Translations under genes and position numbers: made by a program | Origin: Manihot esculenta | Lineage: Eukaryota; Streptophyta; Magnoliopsida; Malpighiales; Euphorbiaceae | DNA length: 64,000 bases | Direction: 5' to 3' | Assembly (NCBI RefSeq): GCF_001659605.2 | Contig: NC_035172.2 | Span: forward strand, 16,679,051-16,743,050 | Shown here: positions 1 through 11,090 of the stretch, piece after piece | How the letters are laid out: the number at the start of each line of letters is the position of its first letter | Position numbering within the stretch: the stretch's first letter is position 1 | Notes under the pieces: model-generated | The model's database searches: none | What the model saw: the letters and a program-made list of their open reading frames with translations, nothing else | Told to the model about the DNA's origin: nothing

Positions 1-1852
1 TCCTGAACGCCGTCTTCGGCACATCTTCCTTTTTGATTCTTAGCTGGTGATACCCGGATCTCAAATCTATCTTGAAAAAACAATCCGCTCCTGCTAGCTG
101 GTCAAATAGATCATCAATCCTGGGTAGAGGATACTTGTTCTTGGTAGTGACTTTGTTCAACTGCCTGTAGTCAATACAAAGTCTCAAGGATCCATCCTTC
201 TTCTTTACAAACAGCACTGGAGCACCCCAAGGTGAGGTACTTGGTCGGATGAAACCTTTGTCTACCAATTCTTGCATCTGCTCTTTCAACTCTTTCAGCT
301 CTGCAGGTGCCATCCTGTAGGGGGGGATAGAGATCGGTCTGGTTCCAGGCATCACTTCAATTTCAAACTCTATCTCCCTAGTAGGTGGTAAACCTGGCAG
401 CTCGTCTGGGAAAACATCTAGGAACTCTCTAACTACGGGCACTGAGGCTGGTTCCCTAACCTGACTGTCAAGCTCTATAACATGAGCTAGATACCCCTGA
501 CAACCCCTCCTGAGCAACCTACGAGCCTATAGGGCTGATATCAAACCTTTAGGCATACCCTTCCTGTCTCCCCTGAAGACAACCTCTGACCCATCCTGTC
601 CTCTGAACCTAACTACCTTGTCTCTGTAGTCCAAGGTAGCACCATGAGCAGATAGCCAATCCATCCCTAGAATGACGTCAAAATCAGTCAAGTCTAGAAC
701 CACAAGGTCGGCTGGAAGGCATCTACCCTCAACAAAGACTGGACTGAATCGGCAGACTGACTCTGCCACTGATGGATCACACTTGGGTCCACTGAACCAA
801 AGGGGACACTCTAACCCAGAAGCCATCAAACCCACTCTATCTACGGCTCTCGGAGCAACAAAAGAATGAGAAGCACCAGGGTCCATTAAAGCATACACAT
901 CAGAACATCTAATAATGAGATTACCTGACACCACGGTGTTTGACGTGTTAGCCTCCTGCTGAGTCATAGTGAAGATCCAAGTTGGAGCTGACGAACCTTC
1001 TCTGCGGGAACCTACGGAAGAAGAGGCTAACCCTCTCCCTCTGCCTCGACCATTGCCCTGAGTCATGGCTGGAGCTGCTGGTTGAGCCACACTGCCTGAA
1101 GCCGTCTGTTGGGACTGTGCTATTATAGCTGCATTGGGACACTCACGTGCCATGTGCCCCTCCTGTCCGTATTTGAAGCAGGCTATAGTCCCAAACCGAC
1201 AAATCCCTTTGTGCGGCTTTCCACACCTCATGCATCCTGAACTGTCTGAACCAGAGCTCGAACCACCACCCATTCCCAAACTAGACTTTAACCGATTCCA
1301 GAACATATTCTTCTTAGTCTTGGACTTGACTTTGTCCACTTTTTACCCTTTGTGGCAGCTGCACTCAGAGTGGAGAGATCAATATTTCCTGAACCCGGGG
1401 TCTTGGAACCCGAGGACTATGCCACCTGCTGTTTCACTGTTCCTTGGATGATGGCACTAGCCTCCATCTTTCTGGCTGCATCACTATGGTGTGGAAGCTC
1501 TCCCTCTCTGCTGCTAGGCTCAGGGAGGAATACCTGGGGTGGAGCCTCATGGTATACCTCCTAGCTTTCTTCTGGTCAGTATCATATGCCTGACCCACAT
1601 ACTGCAGCAACTCCAGGAACTTATCGGTGTACTCATCGACACTCATATCCTCTGTCTGTCTCAGCTGCTCAAACTCAACAACCTTCAGCTCCTTAGAACT
1701 GTCTGGAAAAGCCCATTTAGCAAACTCATTGGCAAACTCTTCCCAGGATAGGCTATCCAGCCTTGGGTCCACATAGTTTTTAAACCACTCCCTTGCTTTC
1801 TTACATTTCAATGTGAACCCCGCCATCTGAATGGCTCTACTGTCACTGGCTT
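1..1852 (-). pseudogene. Element L: Tekay-type Ty3 gag-protease-RT remnant
   Basis: Read on the minus strand, this stretch encodes a retrotransposon gag core (1826 to about 1434), two zinc knuckles, a retroviral-type aspartic protease with a DPGAS active-site motif near 862-883, and the first half of a Ty3-type reverse transcriptase running off the window at base 1. It closely matches the intact polyprotein of element E (54908-59902). It is broken: the reading frame shifts between about 1340 and 1434, and a TAG at 527-529 replaces a Gln codon after the protease. The second zinc knuckle has Tyr where the second Cys should be (CFKYGQEGH). The gag N-terminus is missing, because the sequence switches to LTR A at 1853; bases 1846-1852 fit neither side. 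It is a non-functional chromovirus fragment. Confidence 0.9.
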
Positions 1853-3770
1853 TGTAATACCCGGCTAGACTCCGGTATCGGAATTCCTACCGTCCGGTGG
1901 AATCTCGGATGTCGAAAACCTCTAGAAGGGTAAAACTATATTTTCATAAAATGTTTTAATGTATTTTATGGTTTTAAGCAAGAAAGGAAATGAGTTTTGT
2001 ATGAAAATAACCTTGGAGGAAGACCCAGGTTCGGCCGTCGAACCTCAAGTTCGGCTGTCGAACATGCATGCATTTCGGGAGTGCTTTAGGCCCCTGAAGG
2101 CATGAGTGAGGGAAGTCTAGGTTCGGCCGCCGAACCTTATGTTCGGCCGCTGAACATGGCATGTATGCGGAGGCACGTTAGGCCCCCGAAAATGGCCTGA
2201 CCAGCCACCTATAAAGGGGTCCCCATGTCCGAACGGGTGAGCTTTTCTCTCCGTTTTTGGCCAAGGTGAGTTCTCCACCGTCCCTCATCGATTTTGAGCT
2301 TCTTCCTTCGAATCTTCATGATTTTCTTATGAGTTTTCACTTGGTTTGAAGATATTTGAGCAAAAGAGCAAGTTTTGAAGCTTGGAGACCAAAGAGTTGA
2401 TTTCTCCCCATCTCCAAGCTAAGATCGTCTTTCCTCTTGATCTTCAAGAGGTAAGCTTAGATCCGACCTTCCTTGTATGTTTTAAACAAGTTTTATGAAG
2501 ATCTATGGGGTAGAAATGCATGATTAGGTTTATGTTGTGTTTATGGACAATGTGAGTTGTTTATGCATGTTTGATGTGTTGTAATTGGGGTTTAGGATAG
2601 TTTGAGACCCCTATATGCTTGTTGGCTTGATTTTGCTTGTTGTAGAATAGGTAAATGCATGTGTGAATGGATTGGGAGGTTTTTATGCATGGTAGAGGCT
2701 GAGTTCTGCCCTTGGGAAGAACTCAGGTTCGGCAGCCGAAGGCTCTTTCGGCCGCCGAACCTGCCTATGGAGGCCAGCCTTTGGCTGCCGAACCCTGCCC
2801 CTGCAAGTGGACTTTCAGCTATGGAGGGGAGATTCGGCCGCTGAAGGTGCCGCCGAACATGCATGAGTTTCGTCTCTGGAGGGAACCTTCGGCCGCCGAA
2901 AGTGCCGCCGAAGGTGCATGACTTTCGTCTCTGGAGGGACTTTCGGCCGCCGAACCTGCCGCCGAAAGTGCCCTGTTCAGCCCTCCTTTGCATGATTTCT
3001 ATGATTGTTTTAAGGTGTTTTAGGGGGTTTTTGGAGAGTATTTTAGAGTCATGTTCCAGTATGTTAGGTCCCTCATTTAAGTCCACCTGTGTAGGTTCGA
3101 ACCCGAGGAACCGATGCCCCCAGCAGTGAGTCAGCTGCTTCAGAGTCTTGTCAGAGCGAGCCAAAGGTGAGTAGAATGACTCTTTACATTTTTAAGCAAA
3201 TAATGAAGGTTTTAGCATGATTCACGCATCATGAATGCCATGAGATATATTAGGTTGTTTGCATTAGAATTCACGAATATGTTGCATTGCATATTATGTT
3301 GTTGATGTGGATGAATGTTGAGTGATCCTCTAGCCCTCATATGGAATGATATGGTATGATATGATTATGATACGATATGGAAGTCTAGGAAGACCCATTC
3401 TACGTCCCTAGTACTATGTAAGAGAAAGTCCAAGAAGACCCATTCTACATCCCTGGCACATTGGAATGTTATGACATGATATGTAAGGGAAAGACCAGGA
3501 CCCATTCTACGTTCTGGCACAATTGGATTATGTAGAGGGCTATTGGTGACAAGTTCATTCTTTATGTGATATGTTTGTGATGTGATGCATTTCATGAAAG
3601 CATGGACTTTAAATTTAATGTTTTACTATTCTGCTCACTCGGCTCTAGTAGCTCACCCCATTTCCCTAATCCCCCAGGTTTGCAGGTACGGGATAGGCCA
3701 GGAGGTCAAGAAGAGTAAAGTTATGTTATGTAATAGTTAGATGTGGACATGATGAAATGTAAAGTATTGA
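1853..3770 (+). repeat. LTR A, truncated Tekay-type LTR
   Basis: It begins with the family LTR start TGTAATACCCGG and follows the K and E LTRs: palindrome-rich U3, a TATA-like CTATAAAGG before 2220, a GTAAG donor-like site after the CTTCAAGAG at about 2440-2451, a second palindrome cluster at 2720-2970 and the conserved 'GTCCACCTGTGTAG' block near 3080. Similarity to the other LTRs fades at about 3770, and the family end GGGTCGTTACA is missing. The right side joins a Tat-like gag piece (G). No TSD can be recognised, so this is a truncated LTR and not a clean solo LTR. The right boundary is approximate. Confidence 0.85.
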
Positions 3771-3994
3771 AGAATTGAGCTTGGGTGGTCACTTGATTTC
3801 TTTATCATTCTTCCTGATCCACATCAAAATATGAGTCTGTGAGTCATTTAATGGAGTATAATTCTTGTACTTACTTTGCTCATCCCTTCTTTAAAAGATG
3901 GGGTAATTCTTGTGATTTCCTTCCTGTCCTCGCCTCTCAGACTTTTGGCTTTGCTTTTAACTCGCCCTCTTATCATCTTTTATTGCTTGGATTT
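3771..3994 (-). pseudogene. Element G gag, distal piece (Tat-like)
   Basis: Read on the minus strand from 3994, this continues the open frame of the gag fragment at 8059-8361 if insertion B and one copy of its GATTT duplication are removed. A stop follows after about ten codons, and further stops occur downstream. The content is Lys/Arg-rich, as expected past the conserved gag core. It abuts the truncated LTR A on the left, so the rest of G (protease, pol) is lost or lies outside the window. Assignment rests on the TSD and frame continuity, not on a domain match. Confidence 0.6.
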
Positions 3995-6148
3995 TGTAAC
4001 GACCCGAAAATCGGACCGCCACCGGCGCTAGGGTTCAGGTCGACTTAAGGTCGCCAAAACCCGTAGCAAGCCTGCTATACTCCCTGTGTACCTGTAAATC
4101 TCATACATGATCATACATTTTCTGTGAAAATACAAACTTTTCTTTGAACCAAGGCTCAACCTGTGCATGCACGATCGCTATATAACAAAACCCCTGACTA
4201 GAGCTTGCTCCAGATGGGTTAAACTCATACCTGTTAAGCCTGGTTTTTCACATGCTCATAAAACATTTATAGAAACAGAGCAAGTACATAAAAGATTTAC
4301 AGTACAACTAAGTCAAGCACAACTCTAAATCTATACACAACTAATACATCTTTTTCATATTACATGTCCACACTATACTATTACAGAACTCTTCTCTCTT
4401 CTTGTACTCTGCTGAACGTCCCCTGTACACTGATCCTGCAAGACTGGGGTTAAAGGAGTGGGATGAGCTCTATAGCCCAGTGACTAGAACGATAAAACAG
4501 GTCATCAAAACATGATCTTATGGAATGCGTCATATCACAGACAATTCACATCAAGGGTAAACCTGTCACCAAATAGTCTCAGTATCCTGTCCGTGCCAGG
4601 GCGTAGAATGGGCACCTGGTCTTCCTGTCATGTATATCTATACGTGTATATAACACCTATACTTACCATTGTGCCAGGGCGTAGACTGGGCACCTGGTCT
4701 TTCCTCAGAGACTAATTGGATCATTCAGCATTTACTCACAAGAACAAATAAGTATGCAATGCAATATTTTCGTGGATTCTAATGCAATCAACCTATTGCA
4801 TAATCATGGTGCCTGAAATATGCTAAAAGCATTAAATTTCTCACGTAAAAGAATTAAGTTTAGTTCCACTCACCTCTGGCTATCTCTAGACTTACTCTGC
4901 AAACTCTGAAGCAGTACTCACTGCTGCTCTCTTTGGTTCCTCTGGTCTGTGCCTACACAGATGGACTCAAATGAGGGACCAAACTAGCTCACAAACAACT
5001 CTGAAAAACTCCCCAAGAATCCCCTTAAATAAACTAAAACAAACATGTAAAGCATGCAAAGGAAGGATGGACAGGGTACTTTCGGCGGCAGGTTCGGCGG
5101 CCGAAAGTCCTCTCTAGAGCCGAAACTCCTCTCCAGAGCCGAAACTCATGCACCTTTGGCGGCCGAATCTATACTTTCGGCAGCCGAACCCTTTCGGGGG
5201 CAAGGTTCGGGGGCTGAAAGGCATTCCAGAGACGAAAGTCTATAACCTTCGGCGGCCGAAACCCCCCTCCAGAGTCGAAAGTCCAACCTTTCGGGGGCAA
5301 GCATAGGCAAGCTTAGGCAGCCGAAGCCACCTCCTCAGCACATTCGGCGGCCGAACCATTCTTCGGCGGCTGAAGCTGGGTTCATCAGCAAGGCAGAACC
5401 TTGCTCTGCCTCACGCCAAACCACACCAAACTTTGCCAAACTCAAACATCACAACTCCTCAACATACATATACTCAAGTATATGCTCAAAGGGGTTAAAA
5501 ACTTCCTGAAAACCCCAACAAACAACATAGCATAACACATACACATGCTTTGATCACCAAAACACCAAAAACACACTATTTACCCTAACCATGCAACTCT
5601 ACCCACAAACTCCATAAAACATCCATAAATCATGAAAAGGAGCTTAGGATCTGCACTTACCTCTTGAAAACAAGAAGCTGAACGATCCCAACGTGGAGAT
5701 ATGGAGCAACTCTCCTTCAAACACTCCAAACCTCAAAACTTGAGTTTATAGCTCAAAACCTTCAAAATCACATTAAAACCAATCAAACCTTTGTAAGCTT
5801 TGATGAAAACATGAAGAAACTCCAAGAAAGACATGGTCTCACCTCTGAAAAGTGAAAGAAAAGGACAATCCTTACCCTTTCAACCGACTGAGGGCCGTTT
5901 ATAGGTGGCTGGCCAGACCACCTTCGGCGGCCTAACGTGAAATCAAAAGCCATGCATGTTCGGCGGCCGAACCTGACTTTTCTTCCTTGGTGCTTTTCTC
6001 TCAAAAACTCATTTCATTTCAACTTTAAAACATTAAAACATTCTAAAATAATTTAGAAAAAACATTATTTTTCCCTTCTAGAGAATTCCAACATCCTGAA
6101 TTTCACCGGAAAGTAGAATTCCAATGCCGGACTCTAGCCGGGTATTAC
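3995..6148 (-). repeat. 3' LTR of element B
   Basis: A full-length 2,154-bp LTR in minus orientation, running from TGTAACGACCCG (the reverse complement of the family 3' end) to CCGGGTATTACA. It contains the TTCGGCGGCCGAA-type palindromes at about 5080-5370 and 5930-5975, and a reverse-strand GTAAG donor-like site near 5660. Immediately right, at 6149-6161, is the reverse complement of the purine-rich tract (TTCTCCCCCCCTT) that primes plus-strand DNA synthesis. This confirms that this copy is the 3' LTR. Confidence 0.9.
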
Positions 6149-6224
6149 ATTCTCCCCCCCTTAAGAACATTCGTCCTCGAATGTTCCTCAAACAAACAGA
6201 CACACAAAAGGAGGAAAACTAACC

Positions 6225-6640
6225 TCAAAACAGATATGGATACTGTTGGAGCATAGACTCCCGTGTCTCCCAGGTGCACTCTTCTAAATTATGGTGGTTC
6301 CACAGGACTTTCACCATTGGAATCTCCTTGTTCCTGAGCTGCCTGATCTGTATGTCTAGGATCCGCACTGGCTGCTTTACATAGGTGAGATCTCCAAGAA
6401 TCTCCACATCAGGCTCACTAAGAACCTGATTCGGATCTGACACAAATTGCCGTAGCATAGAAACATGGAAAACCGGGTGAATTCTTTCCATAGAAGCAGG
6501 TAAATCCAGCTTATACGACACATTCCCAATCTTCTGCAAGATCTCAAAGGGTCCAATGTACCGTGGAGCTAGCTTACCTTTCTTCCCAAAACGAACCACT
6601 CCTTTCATTGGAGACACTTTCAGCAATACCATATCACCCC
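6225..6640 (-). pseudogene. Element B pol 3' end: integrase C-terminus and chromodomain
   Basis: On the minus strand, 6632 to 6225 encodes about 135 residues matching the last part of the E polyprotein: the GPF/Y-like region ([13 protein letters not shown]), the [10 protein letters not shown] motif and a C-terminal chromodomain ending in a WETRESM segment. In intact chromoviruses the chromodomain is thought to direct integration to heterochromatin. The upstream RT, RNase H and integrase core are deleted: the sequence runs straight into gag at about 6640 in a different frame. The natural stop at 6225-6227 is retained. Confidence 0.9.
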
Positions 6641-7864
6641 AGAGCTGGAGCCACTACCCATTCCCAGACCAGACTTAATCTTGCTCCAGAACTTGCTCTT
6701 TGTTCCTTTTGCTCTTTCCCATCTCTTGCTGCCTGAAGTTGCTGCACTGGGGGCCTTAGAACCCGAAGGCTGTGCCATTTGCTGTTTTAATGAACTCTGA
6801 ATATTGGCACTCGCCTCCATTTTCCTGGCGGCATCCACTATAGCGTGGAAACTCTCCTTCTCTGCTGGAAGAATCAAGGAAGAATACCTGGGATGCAGTC
6901 TCATAGTGTATCTCCTTGCCTTCTTTTGATCAGTGTCATAGGCTTGACCCACATACTGAAGCAAATCCAGGAACTTATCTGTAAATTCATCAACACTCAT
7001 CCCTTCTGTCTGTCTCAACTGTTCAAATTCTATAACCTTCATCTCCCTGGAACTGTCAGGAAAAGCCCACCCAGCAAACTCATTGGCGAACTCTCCCCAT
7101 GACATGCTGTCCATCCTGGGCGCCACATAATTCTTGAACCACTCTCGAGCTTTCTTACACTTCAATGTGAATCCTGCCATTTCAATGGCTCTGCTATCAT
7201 CAGCTCCCAACTCATCAGTTATCATCTTAACCGTTCAGAGGTACTCAAATGGATCATCTCCTGTATTGAATTTAGGAGCATCCAATTTCAGGTACTCTGT
7301 CATCTTCACTTTACTTCCTTCAGCTGAGCTAGGTTGAGGTATTTGGACAACAGGGACTACGGGTTCAGGTGGTGGTGGAGGTATTGTTTCATTTGGCTCT
7401 GGGCAAGCTGTACTTGGATGGATAGGTGAGGGTGGATACATAGGATATGGTGGATAAAACTGAGGATAAGGCATATAAGGCATATAAGTAGGATATGGGG
7501 CAAAACTAGAGTATTCCGACGTACCTCCCATCGGATACTCCGGGCCCTGTGGATAGGGTGGATAACCTGATCCCGAGGCCTGAGCGCCTCCTTGAGACTC
7601 TCCCATACCCTCTTCAAATCTGTCCATACCCATGCTTTCATCTCTGCTCTGGTCAACCTCCATAGCCTCCCTCACTTCCTCTGACCCCCCTCCTCTCACT
7701 GTTCCTCTTCTGCTCTCATCTAAAGACCTTCTAGGGTCCATTAACATACCCTCCCTGCTTGTTCTCTGAGACCTCGCTCTTGGCAACACAGGAGGACGAG
7801 CATTTGAACCCTCATTTCCTAGTGGGACTCCAGTCAATCGTGCAGATCGACGAGTTCCTCTCAT
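6641..7864 (-). pseudogene. Element B gag (truncated)
   Basis: The gag begins at the family start [12 protein letters not shown] (ATG at 7864 on the minus strand; the open frame extends ten codons further upstream). It continues through a Pro/Tyr-rich linker (about 7560-7350) into the retrotransposon gag core ([15 protein letters not shown] at about 7180). An in-frame TGA at 7235-7237 replaces a Glu codon just before the core. The frame ends at the Ser/Gly-rich stretch before the zinc knuckles, which are deleted together with most of pol. It is non-functional. Confidence 0.9.
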
Positions 7865-7938
7865 CTTATCTCTCTGAAACACAACACATAACATAGCACA
7901 TCAGCATATAAAAGCACATATTAATAATGCACATGCAC

Positions 7939-8058
7939 ACATTAAAACATTCTAAAATAATTTAGAAAAAACATTATTTTTCCCTTCTAGAGAATTCCAA
8001 CATCCTGAATTTCACCGGAAAGTAGAATTCCAATGCCGGACTCTAGCCGGGTATTACA
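7939..8058 (-). repeat. 5' LTR stub of element B
   Basis: These 120 bp are identical by eye to 6029-6148, the outer (U3) end of the element's other LTR. They end in the same GGGTATTACA and are followed by the GATTT duplication. The remaining ~2 kb of the 5' LTR, the primer-binding site and much of the leader are missing; the stub joins the gag leader (7865-7938) directly. The join shares the short sequence ACATTAAAAC, suggesting a microhomology deletion. Confidence 0.9.
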
Positions 8059-8361
8059 GATTTCATCATCCAGCTTGATATACTTCTGAGCTTTGTCTAT
8101 CAACTGTTGATAAATTGCGGTTAGATTTTTTATTAAGGAATTTATGAATTTGACATTGTGAGTTTCTTTCTTTAATGCATCACACGCTATCTCATGATTC
8201 AATTCATCCACCTGTATGGTCTCAGCATTGAACCATGAGATAAAACTCCTTAAAGACTCGCTCCTTAAAGACTCGCTCTTTTCTTGGTGGATCTTCCACA
8301 AGTCAGAGAAAAGTTTTTTAGGAGGTATACAAGTAATAAACTTGGATTTAAATAATGTAAC
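8059..8361 (-). pseudogene. Element G gag, middle piece (Tat-like)
   Basis: The minus strand from 8361 to 8059 is open and encodes the central part of a Ty3 gag resembling Tat-type gags. It has a segment with Phe-Ile-Ser-Trp-Phe-Asn, a downstream AIYQQLIDKAQKYI helix and LDDEI. It is exactly in frame with 22364 onward across insertion F (codon GTT at the GTAAC duplication) and with 3994 leftward across insertion B. A short in-frame duplication (SESLRSESLRS) lies at about 8246-8278. It is a remnant. Confidence 0.8.
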
Positions 8362-8856
8362 TGATGACCGCTGGATTTCTCCATCCTGGCCCAAGGCCTT
8401 GATCATAGCCAAAAGCCCATCTTGTAGAGGCCCACACACCTGATACACGAGACAAGCCTGGTTCGTGCCACCTTTAAGGCCGGGCTCAACCAAGCTTCTT
8501 CACTTAGAACGGCCCAGTCCGTGACTAGCAGGCCCTCTCCTCTCAGACTCAGCGTCCGGCCCGACTCTCGGCCCAGCCCAGTATCCAGAGCCACACTAAG
8601 ACAGCCTAGCAGATCCGCTCGAACGTACGCGCGAGGAGAATCAGAGGCCGTTACGCATGGAGCAGGCTGCTGATACCCTCGTACACCCAAATCTGTATGT
8701 CAGAGACGCGTGTCCCAATCATGGAAAGGCCTTTACACGTCACCAGCAAGCATAGCGAAATGGATAAAAGGGGGAACCCCCTCCCAGAAAGTTTAGGTTT
8801 ATTTTTCAATACAAAAACCCTTGTAAAACCCTATTCTATTGGATCTCAGATCATCA
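8362..8856 (+). repeat. 5' LTR of element F
   Basis: A 495-bp direct repeat with TGATGACCGC at the start and CAGATCATCA at the end. A TATA-like GATAAAAG lies at 8763-8770, about 95 bp before the LTR end, and could drive the element. Compared with the 3' LTR there are six single-base differences and no indel. Confidence 0.95.
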
Positions 8857-8858
8857 AT

Positions 8859-8876
8859 TGGCGCCGTCTGTGGGAA
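8859..8876 (+). other. Primer-binding site of element F
   Basis: TGGCGCCGTCTGTGGGAA begins two bases after the 5' LTR. The first nine bases match the 3' end of plant tRNA-Asp and the rest does not, so the tRNA assignment is uncertain. The position and the TGG start are right for minus-strand DNA priming. Confidence 0.75.
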
Positions 8877-8934
8877 ACGAAGGAGATCTTTTCATCACCG
8901 GAGTTTTCACTTTCAAAACCCACTGAGATCCACG

Positions 8935-11090
8935 ATGGCAAACCACCAAGAAAGTAACCTTAACATTCCAAATGACCTGAGCTCTGCCCAAGATGGGCAG
9001 CAGTTCTCCTTCTCTAGCCCTACAATGTTGAATAACCAAACGCCTATTCCTCTTAATCCCTCGCCAAGCTTGGCAGGGAATACTCCCACCATGACTCTGT
9101 CTAACCAGGACATTCAAACTATGGCCCTCCAGCTACAGACTACTGCTCACTGGTTGGGGCAGATAATGCAACAGAGGGGCCTTAGCACCCCAGTAAATGC
9201 ACTCCCAGTAGTGGAGGAACCCAGAACCAATGAACCCCGACCTACCTTTGACCGCCTCCAAACTAACAGCCACGATGCCGGGGAAGAGGAAGAACCGAAG
9301 GCCCGAATCCATGGGAGAAGGGCAAGAGAGTTGATAGAAAATGAGGAGGCGGACAACTATTCTGCCGAAACAACCAGGGAAACGAGAACTGAAACAGAGG
9401 AGGAGGAATACAGCTGGGGCAAAGGATCCAGCCCGGAAGACGAGAAAATGAACCAAAAGCTGAAAAGGCTGAAAGAGCAGCTCTTAGCCGAGCTAGGTAA
9501 GAAAGATCAGAGCCAAACCTCTTTGCCCACCTTTTCTCCTTTCTCAAAGATAGTGCAGCAGGAAACCGTTCCCAAGAAGTTTATGATGCCGCCAATGGCG
9601 GCCTATAATGGAGCTGGTAACCCGAGAGAGCATGTCATGAATTATAAGACCTTTATGGAGTTGCAAACCCTGTCAGATGCCTTAATGTGTAAGGTGTTCC
9701 CAACAACACTCTCGGGACCGGCGCGGGCGTGGTTCAACAGCCTGGAGGCCGAAAGCATTAGAAGTTTTGGAGATCTTGCCACCCGTTTCATCAGCCGGTT
9801 CATAGCCGGGGTGCCAGCTGATAGGAAGACGAGCTATCTAGAAACAGTGAAACAGAAAGAAGGTGAATCACTCAGAGAGTATGTTGCCCGCTTCAATACG
9901 GAGGCCCTGCAGATTCCCGAGCTGGATGAAGGAAGAGCGGTGGAGGCCATGCAAAAGGGAACAATCTCTGCCGAGTTCTTTGGTTCTTTGAGCAGAAAAC
10001 CTCCGATCTCACTGGCTGAGTTGATGAAGAGGGCGGAGAAGTATATAAGGCAGGATGATGCCTTGGTGACGAGTAGATTTGCTAAAGGGACGGCCGGAAA
10101 AGAAAAGGCCCCGGAGGAGAGAAGGCCGGAGAGACACGAGAAGAAACATGGAAAGAGGCCTGAGCCGTACAAACAGGCTTGGGAGAAAAGGGATCAAAGG
10201 CCTCCACCCCCTCCTCGGGCTCTTGAACCAAGAGTGCTCCCTCCTTGGGTTCCCGAGAAACCAACCCCCCTCAACGCTTCCAGAGCCGAAGTGCTCATGG
10301 CAGTCCAGGATAAGGAGTTCCTCCAGTGGCCAAAACCCATGAAGTCGGAAGCAGATCAAAGAAATCCTGACAAGTATTGTCAGTACCACCGGAGCCATGG
10401 GCACGATACGAATAACTGTTTTCAGTTAATCGCGGAGATTGAGAGGCTAATAAAAAGGGGACACCTAAAAAATTTTGTGAAAAAACCAGAGGGACAAAGG
10501 CCTCAGTCTGGTCCGACAACTCAGACACCTAGAAGAATAGGACCTGGACCAGTGAATGATGGGTCCAGTGGGACCATCCACATGATTGTTGGAGGAACGG
10601 GAGGACGGATGAGCCGCCGAGGAAAGAAGAGAAACCGGGAAGGAGAGACCAGCAGTAGTGAAGTCATGCAAATCGTTAACCACTCTCCCATGATCATCAC
10701 CTCCTCCCCAGAAGATGCTCAGGGTATTCAGATGCCCCATGACGACGCGCTTGTCATCGAAGCTGTCATTCATAATTATCGGGTAAAGAAGGTCTTAGTG
10801 GATGATGGGAGTAAAGTCAACTTGCTACCATACCGAGTGTTTCAGCAGATGGGAGTTCCAGAGGAACAGCTGGTTAGGGACCAGTCACCAATCAAGGGGA
10901 TCGGAGGAGCACCGGTTCTTGTAGAGGGAAAGGTAAAGCTGGCTCTTACCTTGGGAGAAGCACCCAGAGATCGCACCCATCATGAGGTGTTTTTGGTGGT
11001 CAAACTCCCACTGAGCTACAATGCGATTTTGGGGAGGCCTGCGCTGTTCAACTTTGAAGTTGTCACCAGCATCAGATATTTAGCACTCAA
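8935..11090 (+). pseudogene. Element F gag-protease (5' half of polyprotein)
   Basis: ATG at 8935 (MANHQESN) opens a frame that is uninterrupted up to insertion M. It encodes an acidic, Glu-rich N-terminal linker (about 9270-9500), the retrotransposon gag core (about 9590-10070, with ARAWFNSL), an Arg/Glu/Pro-rich linker, a Tat-style zinc-knuckle relative (CQYHRSHGHDTNNC near 10378-10420) and an aspartic protease with the DDG active site at about 10800. The protease is cut by insertion M at 11091. Removing M and one TSD copy puts this half in the same frame as the pol half, so the ancestral product was a single polyprotein of about 1,859 residues. The open frame extends upstream to 8839, into the LTR end, but the start at 8935 lies after the primer site and is preferred. 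Confidence 0.9.

Larger units (their letters stand above)
3995..8058 (-). mobile_element. Element B: deleted Tekay-type LTR retrotransposon, TSD GATTT
   Basis: A minus-strand chromovirus of the same family as E. Its ends are TGTAACGACC (plus strand, 3995) and GGGTATTACA (ending 8058), and a perfect 5-bp duplication GATTT flanks it at 3990-3994 and 8059-8063. The 3' LTR is full length (3995-6148). The body has two large internal deletions. One joins gag, just before the zinc knuckles, to the integrase C-terminus at about 6640. The other joins the first 120 bp of the 5' LTR to the gag leader at about 7939, removing the rest of the LTR and the primer site. It is inserted in the gag of G and cannot be autonomous. 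Confidence 0.93.

Noticed and set aside
2592..3164. ORFs of up to 190 codons in both strands within LTR A, and many similar ones in the other LTRs
   Set aside because: They arise from the repeated TTCGGCCGCCGAA words, which lack stops in several frames. They have no domains and shift between copies of the same LTR.
1853..3770. LTR A as a solo LTR
   Set aside because: The family 3' end is absent and no matching 5-bp duplication is found at its right edge.
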